Of a stretch of 62,000 nucleotides of DNA, positions 45,839 to 58,695 are shown piece by piece (the first letter of the stretch is position 1; each line of letters begins with the position of its first letter). The DNA is from Acanthaster planci. Lineage: Eukaryota; Echinodermata; Asteroidea; Valvatida; Acanthasteridae. Under the pieces are notes generated by a model. That model saw only the letters and a list, made by a program, of their open reading frames with translations. It made no database searches and was not told where the DNA came from. Position numbers and translations under genes: made by a program. The stretch is taken from the NCBI RefSeq assembly GCF_001949145.1, contig NW_019091357.1, positions 4,348,500-4,410,499 on the forward strand, given 5' to 3'.

Positions 45839-48800
45839 GAGCATTTCTGATGAGCCGTCATAAGTTATATACATGCTTTTACTTGTGTTATTTTTTATAT
45901 ATATTTTTTAATAATAAAAGTTACTATTTTTATGACATATTACCCCAAAGTCCTTGTCAGCCTCCCTTTTTGTAATTTTATATCAATTTATTTTCTTCAT
46001 TTATAACATTTGGGCGTCTGAAGAAGAAACAAGATTGCCTTGTTTACAAGGCTGCCCCCCCCCGTACATGTCAATCTTTCTTGCCATGTATAAGTTTCGG
46101 ACAGTGATATCTAATCCCATCAACTTACATGTACATTTTTGACAGGTGTTACAGAAACTTTGCTTGTGAAACAAAGCAGGGGGTTTAGGATAGGCAGCAG
46201 TACACATTTTGGTTTGGTTTGTTTGTTTGTTTGTTGTTTTTTTTTTACTGAGTGCCTTTTCCGTCCTAAGTAAAACATTGCATAGTTACCCATATGTGTT
46301 TAAATACCCAGCTGCATGTAGCGGTATGACAAACAAAAAATGAACGGAGCACAAAAATAAGACCCAGATGAACCCTCCTGCAGCATGTAACACAACATGT
46401 ACTATGCTGTGACACATACAGCACACAACTGCTTTAGTGGTCATGCAACACCTGACTACATTATTTACTAAATTGAATCGTCTTTTCATGGCACACACTT
46501 CCATCACTAGGCTCAGTCCTGTCATTTCGGTCAGCTTACAAAAGAACATACTGGGCAATCTTGTTTGTACAACCCGAATTGATGTTACATGTAATTTTTC
46601 TTCAAACCTTACACTGAACATCTGTTGGCCAAAAAGGTCTCTTCGTTTGGAAGTTGCATCAACACTGACACGTCTGTACAGATTGCATGCAAAGATTTAA
46701 CGATGCTTAGGTACATGTACATTTACATGTACAGTCATTGTAATGCACATGTACCGTACACTGAGGGTTGCAGGCATTAAAAGAACTTTTGCTTTACAGT
46801 GGCCGCTCTACAGTGTCCATGTACATGTGGGATGCATACACCGATAGATTGACATGACCTGTAGTCGCTGACTATTTATTCTTGAACAGGTAGTTGAATA
46901 TTGATTGGATTGACACATGTGATTGTCCTGAAACATCTGTGGCTGTTTTCGTCTTATTTTTTTGTTTTTTTTTCTACAATAATAGAGACTTCAATTCAAC
47001 TCTAAAAAAAAAATGATTGCATTGTTAGGCAATGCACACAAAGAATGGAAACTGTAAAGTACAATGTAAGTTTACTGATGTCCGCTGGCATGCGACATAT
47101 GGCGCCAATTCATAATTTCCACTATTGTATGCAACTGAGTGCTCACTGTTCATCAGCTGTGGAATTAGGAACAGTCTCAAGATTAATATTGATAATTACC
47201 ACGCATGCACTCTCAAACACGACATGTTAGTGAGCGATTTCATGTTAAAATGTTGTATAGCAAATTCGCTATGCACTTTTGGGATTGCATAGCAAAAAAT
47301 TGACTTTATATAGCAACCGATTAATTTTTCTTTAGCAGTTTCTGTTGTAACTTACACGTAAATCACGTTAAAACACTAAGCTTGGGTTTTTTGTCGATTA
47401 TTGTTCATCATTATGGCCATCACGTATGCAAAAAAAAGGTTCCAGAATCGTCCACAGAAGAATTGCATCATCACTTGCCCCGCAACAGTTACAACGGCAA
47501 GTAACTTCATAATCACGTCATACCGTGGTATGGCCTAGGGCGTCGCTGGGGCCATCATTTCAAACTGTGCACTTTTTCTGCAGTAAGGGCTGGATTGAAC
47601 ATCTGGGAACTTTGCTAGAGCATGTGCCCACTGCGCCTTGCTTGGCTGCATGTGCTATATGCAGAAAGCAGCGCATACATACATGTACATGTATCACAGC
47701 ACTGTTCTTGCTCTGCTGATCGACGATCTTTCCTGACATGACAAACGTACCAGTAAACAGTTCAGACTCCTGAGTCGTGGTACCAGTGTTACATCCATGT
47801 TTATAATTAAATCTTTACATATTTTTTGTGTCCGTAACATAAACAAAATATTTTGATAAATGTTCACCGGAAAATTCTCATGGAAAGGTGTTGCTGCGTC
47901 CATTTTGTGGCAAGTTGTCCGTTCTTTGGCTACCTCATATGCCTGATGGTTTCAGGATTACCACTAACGTGCTGTTATAAATACATGTACATGTACATGC
48001 ACGGGGATTCTAGTAACAGGACCTTCGTTTTTTGCAGTCGATAGTTTTCTCAACATTTTCCTTTATTTCACTGATAAAAGAGCAGGTTTACGAAATTCCT
48101 AAAATAAAAAAAATCCATCGCATATTGTATCGCAAAACCCTGCAATCCATTTTTAAAACCGGATCGCAGATTGTCCAAAACACGTCGCATTTTGCGATGC
48201 GATACAGGGGAAATCGCTCACTGCATGTACAGTGTACAACTAACTCAAAATGGAGCAAAGTTGTTCTTGAGACAACCATTGTTGTAACGTTACCACGTGC
48301 GTAATGTGGGATCCATGATTTTGGTCCCAGCTCACTCCATTTGCTTTGCACTCAGACAGAAACATTAATAGGTTGGCATCAGAACCACTTTGTTCACTCC
48401 GGTAAGGTGCATCTGAGAGTCTTTTTTCTTGTGTTGTCTCCACCGTGCAAAGTCTCAAATTCACTGCATCAAGATGTTCAATGCGTGTGTTTTGCCGTGA
48501 AACCCTGAGATCCGTTCCGTGCTTTGTATGAGCGTTAATTGCATCAAATACAGATGTATGAATTTGAAACATGCTCATGCATGTGTTCACGTATGGTACA
48601 CATTGCTTCCCCTTAATCATGTTAATATTAATCTGTTCATGCACTGTACATCGTACGCTATGTAAAATGTCACCTTGGCCATGTTGCCGAAGAAAAGAAT
48701 TACACGTACGGATTATGAATTGAGTTTCACAAATGTCAAATTACAAATTATTACAGATAACTTGCCAAATACACTGTTACAATAATGTACCGGTACATGT

Positions 48801-51039
48801 AGAAAATGTACATTTCCCGAAGTTGTATTTGTCCTTTTTTATTGTGTTTTACATCTGAATTCTGGTAATCAATTTGTGAAATGATTTCAATCACCTTCAC
48901 AGTGAGAAGTAATAAGTTGTCATATACATGTACAATCTGTAAAGTTTCTCTGGTTTGAAGCCTCATTTTTACACTCCATACACAATGTACACAGCCACAC
49001 CAGCCAGATGCCACCCAAGATCGCGCTTTTGTTTGCCCCAGAAAAGTTTGGCTGTCTATTGTCCAAAAGTTTCTTTGTGTAGCCAGTTGGCAAGGCACAT
49101 GGCATCTCGTTTGGAGGCCCTGGTGCATAACATATTGGGGGTGCAGTGGGAGATGGCTGTTCTACTTCCATGGGGATAATATGCTTGGAGAAGTCTCCTT
49201 CCCAACAATGCATTCATGTACATGTGGGTAAACAGTGCTTGACTTGGTTATTATTTTGCAGAGTCATAAATCTGATATGAGAAATTCATAAGTAACTTGC
49301 ATGTATTTATGAGTGATGTTATGGTGCCTTTCCTTTAAATATTAATTCAACGATGCAAATAAAATGTAATTAACATAACTGTAACTGGGAAATATTTGTA
49401 AAATGGTTCTGAGGAGTGACATCTTTTTTGGGGGGGCTTAAAATACCTGATTTTTGGTAGGGTTATATTATATGGTATGTCTTTGTACATATTGCCACAG
49501 GAGGTGTGCTGTACACATACCAGTACTGTACATGTTCCAGTTCATGTAAATGTAGGACTACATGTTCATGTTCCTACATGTACATGGAGAAGTAGTACGC
49601 ATACACGTGTATGCTGAATGAATGTACACATGTACATGTACATTTTGGGTGCACTGCATTACAAAAGGGGCACTTACCTCTTTCATTCAAATGCCCTTCC
49701 ACCCAATTGTGAGAACAGCCGCCTCAGCTTGATTTTTATGAATGAAAGTGACCCTTGCCCCCCAGTCACTGTTAAGTTAATCCCATTGGCCAGAAGGTTC
49801 TGGGCATGTCAGTGGTATTGACTCTTAACACTATAACAGGCACAGGTGTCTGTGGTTTCAATTTACTAATGGGTCCCACTTGTTCATCAATGACTTCTTT
49901 GTTGGATAGTAAGTTTTCATTCATAAAAAAAATGTTTTTCTAGACAGCAGCTGGGGAAATACTGTATCACACTGCATGTGTACATCCTTAAGAAATGCCA
50001 TTTCGGAAGACACTTCTTGGAAGCTGCCTTTTGCATTCTGGAATTTTTTTGTTTCTTCAAACACTTTGCTAGTTTCAAGTAAGATACATGTTGTAGCCTA
50101 CATGTGCTGTTTGATGTGTGACCCGCACATGTACGTGGGTCTTTATTTTAAATAGTGGGCCAAATGTGTGACACGGTCGTCAAAATTTCAAACTTGTCTA
50201 AACAAATTCAAAACTTGTTGATATGTAATTGATAATACATACATGCAATAAATGTAAATGATTTTTGTTTTGAATAACTACTTGACGTGTACAGACTCAA
50301 TTTGTGCAGTGGTGCAGGAAATTATTTGACGTGTAACAGAGAAACCAAATATGATGGTTCTATGCATGTCATTTCTCGTTAGTAAAGGTTTCTTTTCAAC
50401 TTTTGCCAATTTTGTTATATGTACATACTGTCAAGGAATAGTGATTTCAAATAAATTAGGGATACAAATATACTCTAATACCTGTCCATATTTGCGACGA
50501 ATGGAAATTAATGCGAAGCAATTTTGATGTCATAAGTCATTACAGTTATCACCGAACGTTGCACATATTGCGGTGGGTTCAACATTTGTGAATAAAAAAA
50601 GAAACCTTTTATTATGAAAATGTAGAAACACTAAAGATTGGGCATAAAAAAGAATTCTTGTTAAAGGAGAATCTTGTATTTAAAGTGCTGTTATTAACGA
50701 GGTTTGACTGTCATGACTGAACGGGTAAGCCTATAAAAACGTGTCATGCACCCACTGGCCTACTTGAAAGTTAAAAACATAACTTCTGTCTTTACTGGAT
50801 AATGAAGAAAGTTTCAAAGAATTCAGAGTTGCAGGGATACATGTACTTAGATGCCAGCTCACATTTTTATTCAAGTGGAATGCGAAGAAAGTTTTATGTC
50901 ATGAAGTGTTTATGTCAAAAAGTTCAACAAAATCCCCACGTCCAATTTTGTGATGTGAACTGTATGCTAATGTATGTTGATGAGGTCACAGCCGGCCTAG
51001 CAGACCATTCACAAAATAGCCCCAGCATACTTAGTCGGT

Positions 51040-51640
51040 GTGGCACATGCGCGCCGGTGGCTGTTTCCCGAGAAGTGTAATGTGCATTGCACTGTTTCCC
51101 TGTGGTCACTGCCACCGAACGTTCCGCCGCTCACAAGACAATCGGCGGCACGCATGTACCGACTTGACACAGCACGCTGTGAATGGACCGCTAGGCCGGC
51201 GTGTCATGACATTGTTAACGGACATTAGCATACGGGTAAGCCTGCAAAATAAAAAATGGCGACAACGACAAGCGTTTCCGATTCGAAGGGAAAAATGTTT
51301 CCTTTCTTCCATACGCTCATATTTATTTGTAAGTTTTAAGTGGCTATCATGCTCCTTTTTTCGGCAAATACGTTAATTTTCAGGGGAATTTTACCTTCAT
51401 TTATTGAGAAGAAACCCGCAACCCGTAACTTACTGTCACAGCGTAGGATGTAGCGAAAACTTCGATCGAAATTTCTCGATGATGAAGGAATGGCGGGAAT
51501 TTGGCATGTCTTTGTCATGTGACGATCACGTGACGGCGCATGCAGGCTTGCAATATGATCCCGACTCGGGCGAACGTTGGAAGTTGCAAGAACTTTTTTG
51601 TTCACAACGTAAAGATTTTGCGAGTAACCAAAATATTTTT
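51040..51640 (+). promoter_or_regulatory. CpG-containing block, possible internal promoter
   Basis: Higher CpG than its surroundings, with GATCACGTGACG (E-box/CRE-like) at about 51523 and GCGCATGC at about 51536. An ATG at 51256 (MATTTSVSDSKGKMFPFFHT) runs to a donor-like TTTATTT|GTAAGT at about 51330. The phase (1) does not fit exon B, so a coding alternative first exon is not supported; a non-coding one is possible. Confidence 0.2.
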
Positions 51641-52757
51641 TGACGAGAATTTACTGTGATATCTTCAGAAATGTTTGGGATCTCAGACACAAGTTAGTAG
51701 GAGGTATTTTGGAAAGTACTTAGAGTTGATATTTTCGGTTTTGGAAATGATTTGCAACAGGTTTTTGTTTGTTTTTAACAGCCAAAAATGATTTTCACTT
51801 CGTCACAACTGGAGGAACGAAATGTGACGTTGTTATATCAGATTATGACGGCACCTGTATTCTCAATTAAAATGAATTTCATTTGGGATTTATCCGATAT
51901 CATAATTTATCTCTCTGTTGATAGGTTACTTAGAAAATAAACGATTTATTTGTTTTTTTCATGGGTATGAAATGTCAAATGAAACAGGTAATCAAAAATG
52001 TCACACTAAATACTAAAAACAGAGAGAAACGATGAGGTTTTTCCCTTGCAATTCTTGTGTAAATCAACTTTTTTTAATGTAAATGAATTTAATGTAATCA
52101 ACACATATTAATTGACAAATACATATGAAAATTAAAAGGGAAAGTGAAACTGGTCTTGTTTTAAATGGTCATGATAATTGTGATGTCCCTGAAATACACA
52201 TTGGCCCCCACTTTAAAATAAAGACCCACATACATGTACAGATATTTCATTGATACATGAACCACGTACAGTACATGCACTAGCACATGTACATGTACCT
52301 GTCCTTGCCCCCAAGTGCTACTTTTGAATAAGACAGTGGTCACACCGAAAGAAAACTGTAACCTGAAAAAAAAAGTCTTCAGGTGCGTTAGTTGTTCTGA
52401 AAGGAACGGGCTTTGACAGTCGGGGAAAAAACAAAGTTCTAGTGGCTTTAACTATGCATGCGGGCCAAAGTAGTTTGACATTTTTGAGTCACCTCTAAAG
52501 ATCTCCTTGTGGAAATTACGTATGGTATGGTGAGATGACCTCGGACTCTTTTTGTGTTGGATGGCTACATTTTAATGATGGTATTCGTATCGGCCTGCTA
52601 TGACACAGGAATATTGTCAGGGTAACTGATCGGTATGGACTTCTTTGGCATTGTACATGTAAGTCTTCCTTTCCTTTGCATCTCGTACCATCAATTCTGG
52701 AAAAAAAAAATGTCCCCAACAATTTTTTTTTCTCACGCTATCTTTATTCTCTTGCAG

Positions 52758-52827
52758 GCCACAGACGAACACCCTGAGAACCGGTCGCCAAGGAGGCAAG
52801 CTATTCATCTCACCAGTGAGCACACAG
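52758..52827 (+). CDS. Coding exon of the unidentified basic protein (exon B)
   Basis: A strong acceptor (TTTATTCTCTTGCAG) and good donor (CACACAG|GTAACT) bound 70 nt. Read in phase 0, as expected after exon A, it gives ATDEHPENRSPRRQAIHLTS and EHT, leaving phase 1. A second SPRR motif links it to exon A in style. SPRR/SPKK-type motifs can bind the DNA minor groove, so a nuclear protein is plausible. No convincing phase-1 exon follows inside the window. Confidence 0.55.
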
Positions 52828-54347
52828 GTAACTTTCCTGACAGCAGGCAATTTCAGCAATTAGCAGAGTCAAGGTTCACTGTGTTGGGTGAGAGTGCATG
52901 AAATAATTTGATCCAAAATTGGGTCGTCTCAAGAAAGTTGGACTAAAGCCAAACTTGTCGAATTTGTTTTTCTGGGGGGGTTCATTTTAGAAAAATTAAA
53001 TCACCGTTTTTGCTGTTCGGTAATACATTTTTATGTTGTTTTTGTTTTTATTCATACCTTTTACTTTTGGGCATGACTTTTTCCCCGTCTTTCATTAATC
53101 AAAAGCGTCCCCTACAGGGATGGGGGAGCAACACAGTGCAAAGACAGATTTTCGGGGGATGGGGAGAAATGGGAGGGAGGTTGTAAAGTTGAGGAATTTA
53201 CCAAGTGAAGTGATGCGATTAAATCGATCACTTTTTCAGTAAACCATTGTTATGTGTAGTTGTGTACATGTAATTGAAACAAAATGAAATGTTTGCAAAT
53301 AATTTGTGGGTTTTTTTTTTACCATCCGTAAAACGTACATGTACCTTTTGTGCATACCAGCTGGCCAGTCAAAATTACTTGAAAGAATAACGGCGAAGTA
53401 AACATGTAACGGTGTCAAGGCCTGGAGATCCTTCTGAAAGTGTGGTTTTTGTGACATTTTATCGCCATTTTTTTGTACTCACACAAAGCATAAGGACACC
53501 CTTTCTCGGTTGGTGCATTGTGCAGTGAAGCACCATACACCGCGCATCTGCAGGTGTGTGCCTCACATGCTCACGTATGTGCACGCTCGTTCAGGCCGGC
53601 ATCCACAATGTAAACCAAGTCTATCACTTGCCAAATTTCTATTAGGAGCGAAATGGCAAAAGTCACAGGCCTTTCATGCCTACAATTTTATATCCTGGTG
53701 AAATTGCATTCGTTGGGCCGGTTGTGAAATAAAATGTGTTTCTCAACCGCGTTTTTTGGGGCGTCTGCGGTGTGTTTGCTTTGATGTGGAGAGATGCTTT
53801 TTTATGTTTGTTGAATGTGAGGAATTTGTGAATGATGGAAGCTGCATATAAATTTATCAACTGATGTTTTGGAATTGTACATGTAGTCTGGACTTGTGCT
53901 TGTACGTGTACAGTATAGTTTAGATTATAACTTAAATTTTTAAAAATCTAATTCTTGTTTTCTGTTAGGATCTGAAATGGTGTAATTGTCATCTGTTTGG
54001 TATTACAAACTCTTTATTGTCCATTTTCTTGCACACTTGATTGCTTGCAATTGCACAAATACCCACATGCGGGTGAACCTGGAAACGTCTCGTGCAAATT
54101 ACTGAATGAAACAACCCCCCCCAAGGGACCGATGCTAAACACACCGGAAATTACTCTGTCTTGTGCGGCTGTTCATTTACAATACCAGCAGGAGGTCATT
54201 TCAAACAATCTCTCAAGAGGGGCATCTTTATGTGACATGATTTGCCACAAGTGGAATTTCGCTCCAGCCTAGATCTGCTTATGTTTAGTTGTAAAAGGAG
54301 TATCAGATTCCAACCAGGACACTGAAATGATTGTCTCGGGTTTGCAG

Positions 54348-54378
54348 AGAATTGATCCCATAAAAGAGATGGATACTG
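54348..54378 (+). CDS. Possible 31-nt microexon (exon C)
   Basis: Good splice signals (GTCTCGGGTTTGCAG and ACTG|GTAAGG) around RIDPIKEMDT read in phase 0. It can follow exon A directly but not exon B, since that join reads into TGA at once. A and C may be joined with B skipped, or an intermediate exon is missing, or this is chance. Confidence 0.3.
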
Positions 54379-54953
54379 GTAAGGCCTGAATTTTTCTTGA
54401 AAAGCCTTGTGGCAGAATCTTTGTCTAAGGCAAAGAAAGATTCAGCTTTCGGTATGAATACATGTAGTCAGCCCCTCCGTATTTTCAAATTTAAAAAAAC
54501 TATTAAAAGCAGGATGAAACAGCACAAATTCTGAAAGTAAACGGATTCCATGAATCTTCAATTGAGCCTTTTTTTCTAATTTGAATTAAATTTCTTTGAT
54601 AGGATTTGGAAGGAGTTCCTGAGAAGTTGTAGGGTTGATGTTGAAAATGTTGATACAGGTAGTTGTCCAGAGGGCCCTAAAAAAATAGACTTTTCCATTA
54701 AACATATTTAAAAAAAAATTTTTTTTCTCTCTCTCGTCCAATTGAGGACGCTGAAGTTGCATTGATACAGAGGATGCTTTTTGTCTGAAGATGCCATTAA
54801 GTATGGACAAGGCCAGCTATCTGTTAGGCATTAATGAAAATGTTGCTGCGAATCGATGCGGTCTCAAATGCAAAAATACAACGAATTATTTCAGGGCTGT
54901 CCTTTTGTGTTTCCACCTGTCTCATCTTGGCTCTGCTACAAACGGCACTTTAG

Positions 54954-55022
54954 AAGACATGGAGTGTGCCATCAGATGCTCAGAACGGGATCTGGTTTGT
55001 CCAGATAACGGAGCGGACACCT
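54954..55022 (+). CDS. Possible exon D (weak)
   Basis: If spliced in phase 1 after exon C it reads EDMECAIRCSERDLVCPDNG and ADT, then a good donor T|GTAAGT. The acceptor (AACGGCACTTTAG) has a poor pyrimidine tract. Cysteine-rich but matches nothing I know. Confidence 0.2.
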
Positions 55023-58000
55023 GTAAGTAACTCCGGGTCGATGGGGCTCCCAAGCCCGTGGCCAGTAATTCTTGTCTTGCGTGGAAGCACACAGAATTAT
55101 CGACATTCTCCCCCTGAAACAGGATCGTGCTTTCAGCAAGCACGACAGCATGTGCGCAGTAAAGACACAGAACAAGTCCATTGGAAGCACACTGAATTTT
55201 TTTCCTTTTTTTTTCTTATGAAAATCCTCCAATAGAAGTTATGAGATTTTTCCACATGGTTGCAGTGCCATGTGTGTTATTTTAAAAGAAAATTATCCAT
55301 CATCTCAAAATCCATTCCTGTGTTACACATGCGTGCAATGCTCATTCAGCATTGGTCGTGTTAAATTCTTGAGATAGGCATTTTTTTTATCAATGGAATC
55401 TGATTCGTCCTTTTACCATGTCACACTGGTAACCAGATACAGGTACGAGTACATCTGGTACCTGTACCTCACACACACAAGTTGCATGTACATGTACTTG
55501 CAGTGTTCTCAACAGCCTAAAATTATAGCAGGGCGGCCCACAATGCAAGGAGCGCTAAGCTGTTACGGCGTAGGAACATTTTGGATTCTAGATGTCCTGT
55601 GGTGCAATCTAAGGTATTTCCTGGGCACTTTCTTCTGACTCCTTGAATCAAATTCGCCCACGGTAACATTTGAAATGAAGGCAAGATTGTTATCGGGAGG
55701 TCATCAAAAGTTTTTTTTTTCCTGGGGTATTTTTTTCATTTTTTTTTCCTGATTGGAACCCAATATCAAGCGGGTGGTTCGGCAGTGTTTTAGTCGAGAC
55801 CACTTAGGACTTTCACAGGACCACACAAGACCAACACAAGACCTCCAGTCTGAATTCAAGTCACAATTCAAATGAACTGCAGCAAAAGCATTCCTTTGTC
55901 ATTGTTCACCCTGTTACTTGTGACTGGCCTTGTGCATGGTCTTGTGTCTGGTCTTGTGATGGTCTCGACTACAACACTGGTCATGCTGGTTCGGGGGTTA
56001 CATGTACATACCTGGGCACAGCGCTAGTGGATGATGTATGCTTCCCTAATTCCGGATCTCAAAAATAACTCCATGGTCAGATATCAGCCGTAAATCCTAT
56101 AAATATGGTCAGTAGTCTACCTTGTGTTTGAAAAACTACAAAATTACTTTCAAAATCTAAGCTTTTAATTTGGACCTGCGGGATCGTCAAAAGGGACAAC
56201 ACTTTTTTTTGAATTTTGTTTTTCTGGTATAAAAAGCCAGCTAGAGCCATTGTAGCAAGCTGATTTTCTAATTGATTTCAAGAAAATTAAGTCATAAGTA
56301 ACAATTTCAGTGAATTAAAAAGTACAACTTGCTTAAGTTTTGACTCAAGTTTTTCAGCTGTACTGCAAGCAATCAGCGACTGTTCCTTGTGCTGCACAGT
56401 TGACGAACCCATTTTGTCACAAACATGTACAGTTCTGTTGCACCCGCATAGTTGAGTTGGCAACGTTCATGAGTACACTAACGGTGTAATCCACAACTAG
56501 GACAAAATGTTCATTTAGTTTTGGGCCAATTTTTAAAAGCCCTTGGAAACTCCAAAAGTAATTTTGATAAAATCTACATACGATGCAAAAGTTTATAGGA
56601 CTATAAAGTAAGAAAAAAGTATTTGGAATCACACGTACAGAATGACCTATCACCCTGTATTTTTTTGTCGATTTTTTTGGCTCTTGCGATTTTTGACAAG
56701 TTTAAAACTGAAATCAAGCTGGCAGAAAATTTTTTTTCTAGACGTTTTTGAAAACAAAATTTTGCACAAGAAACTTACATTTCACCTTCCTAACTGAACT
56801 TGTTTGAGAATGTAGAATACAAAAGAAGTAGTTTTAAAAGCAGAAGAAAAGTTTTATTTTAAGCGATCCAGATTTAGGAAAGATCTCCAACTACATGTAG
56901 GAAATTGGCTGTATTTTGCAAGGAAAAAAACGCATTTGAGATATTGGTTCTTGACGCGACAAAATGAAAATGCTATGACCGGGATATTGGAACCAGTCCA
57001 GAATTTTGTGCTTAGGTAGTTTACTGCATCTGGGTTTGATTACAAACACTGCTGTGAAGTGCTATGCAGTTGTGCTGAATAATGATGGCAAACTCATCAT
57101 GTTCGCTCCATAAAGTGCGGTAAACTTCTTTGCATTTAGATAAGCTGTAAAGATGGTCGAGAATAGGGAAAATCCAATAGCAAAAATAGTAGGGCAGTAA
57201 GAATTTTGGCACGGCGGCCCGCCCTGCTAAACCCCTCCTAGAGAACTCTGCACATGTATACGTATATGTTTACAGATTGTACATGTGTGCACTATTATTG
57301 TTACACGTAAGATTCGTCACAGAGTATCAAATCAGTTCTATACCTGTACGTTCATCCACAACTGGTTCCTCTTTTCCAAGCCTGCCTGTATGGATATATG
57401 ACTGCTCAGTTGGGACATATACGGGGAAACGTGGATAAATTTCTCTCAGATGCATCCTTCTTTCCACCTATATCCTCTTGTTTTGAATGGAACAGCCCCC
57501 CTCCCCCAGCCTGATTAGACCCTATCCCATTAAACTTGCCTTTGCTGATTGATATGCCACAACTGGACTGTACCACCGCAGTCCCAGGGGGTTGCCAATA
57601 TCAACAAGGGCTGATGTTTGAGATAGCGGGCATACATGTATATGGTATATGAACCAACCTCAGCCTCTAATGGAAAGCTTGGAGGGCCATAATAGCATAC
57701 AGATGCTGCTTAAATTCACCAAGTACATGTAGGGATTTTAGTGTCGTCCAAAACTCACCAAATACAGTCTATATCCTGTATTTTCAGTGTGGCAAGATGT
57801 ATTTCTTATTGCCCAAAAGAATGTCCAGTCTGAGAAGACAAGCACCCACCTGTTGTTACGTTTGAATGTAAAATGTAGGAGCACTATGCTCTGCGTAAAG
57901 GTATGACAGAATACTTGCACAACCCCAAAGTTGTACCGGTAGCCAAGACGATGGACCTCCTTGGCTTCGGCAAAAAATGAATGCATGAGTTCATGGGACG

Positions 58001-58399
58001 GGCTTAAGAGCCTGTGGTTTCCCCTTTCATGTGTGTTATTTCTATCTCCAACCGAGCAATTTGGATGCTGCTGTTGCTAGGTAGCAGAGCGCCCTCTGTT
58101 GTCTGGCATATCGCCTCTAGTGTTTCCCCTGTTTTTTGTTTGCGCTATATGGAAACAGAGGTGGTTTTGCAGAAGTCTGGGTATCGCACTTCTTCATTAC
58201 TGTGCTTGATCCTTAACACTTTCACATGCGTGGCATTGCCTTGTCTTTTAGGATGATGGAGGTGCACTTTTTTTACGTATAATGGGAACAGAACCTTCCT
58301 TTGTATAAACACGGTCTCGAGCATGAACTGGTTAAAATAAAATGAATCCTTCCACTGCCACACAGTGCGCAAGAAGTGCCTCAGCAGTGAAGAGAGACA

Positions 58400-58695
58400 G
58401 GCGAGTCAACTTGCAAGCTGGTGTCTTGTGGGCTGGGCCCACACGCGAAGGCCATGCTTTTTTGTCGTGTACATTCAGATGAAAACTATATCGCGCACGT
58501 TGTATTCCACATCGCACTTTGTGTCCTGCCCATGTGCAAAACCTGTCTGTTTTTTGATGTGTGCGTTCAGATGAAATTTGGTCTCACAAACCGTATATGT
58601 ATTCCACAGCACGCCATGGGCTGTGCCCACATCCGAAACCCATGGGATTTGGTTGTGCACATTCAGATAAAACCTACTGTATTCCATGCTTCACA
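58400..58695. repeat. Three-unit ~94-bp diverged tandem repeat
   Basis: The landmark CATTCAGATGAAA recurs at 58472, 58564 (CGTTCAGATGAAA) and 58660 (CATTCAGATAAAA). Each is preceded by a GTGTAC/GTGTGC/GTGCAC-type sequence and followed 40 bp later by TATTCCAC or TATTCCAT. Spacing is 92 and 96 bp. Frames stay open on both strands because all units lack common stops, but no known protein is encoded. Confidence 0.75.

Larger units (their letters stand above)
41971..52757. other. Long intron, repeat-rich
   Basis: About 10.8 kb between exons A and B of the unidentified + strand gene. Holds many ACATGTAC palindromes, an inverted repeat (44040-44530), AT- and T-rich simple repeats, and a CpG-containing block at 51040-51640. 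I see no second gene. Open frames at 43386-43976 and 48240-48644 (both - strand) have no recognisable features. Confidence 0.4.

Noticed and set aside
48240-48644. 134-aa open frame on the - strand
   Set aside because: Overlaps the palindromic-word region, has no recognisable motif and no supporting gene structure.
51404-51643. 79-aa + frame with YCHSVGCSENF that looks faintly zinc-finger-like
   Set aside because: Only one Cys/His pair and no THAP or other pattern; no acceptor that would place it in a transcript with exons A or B.
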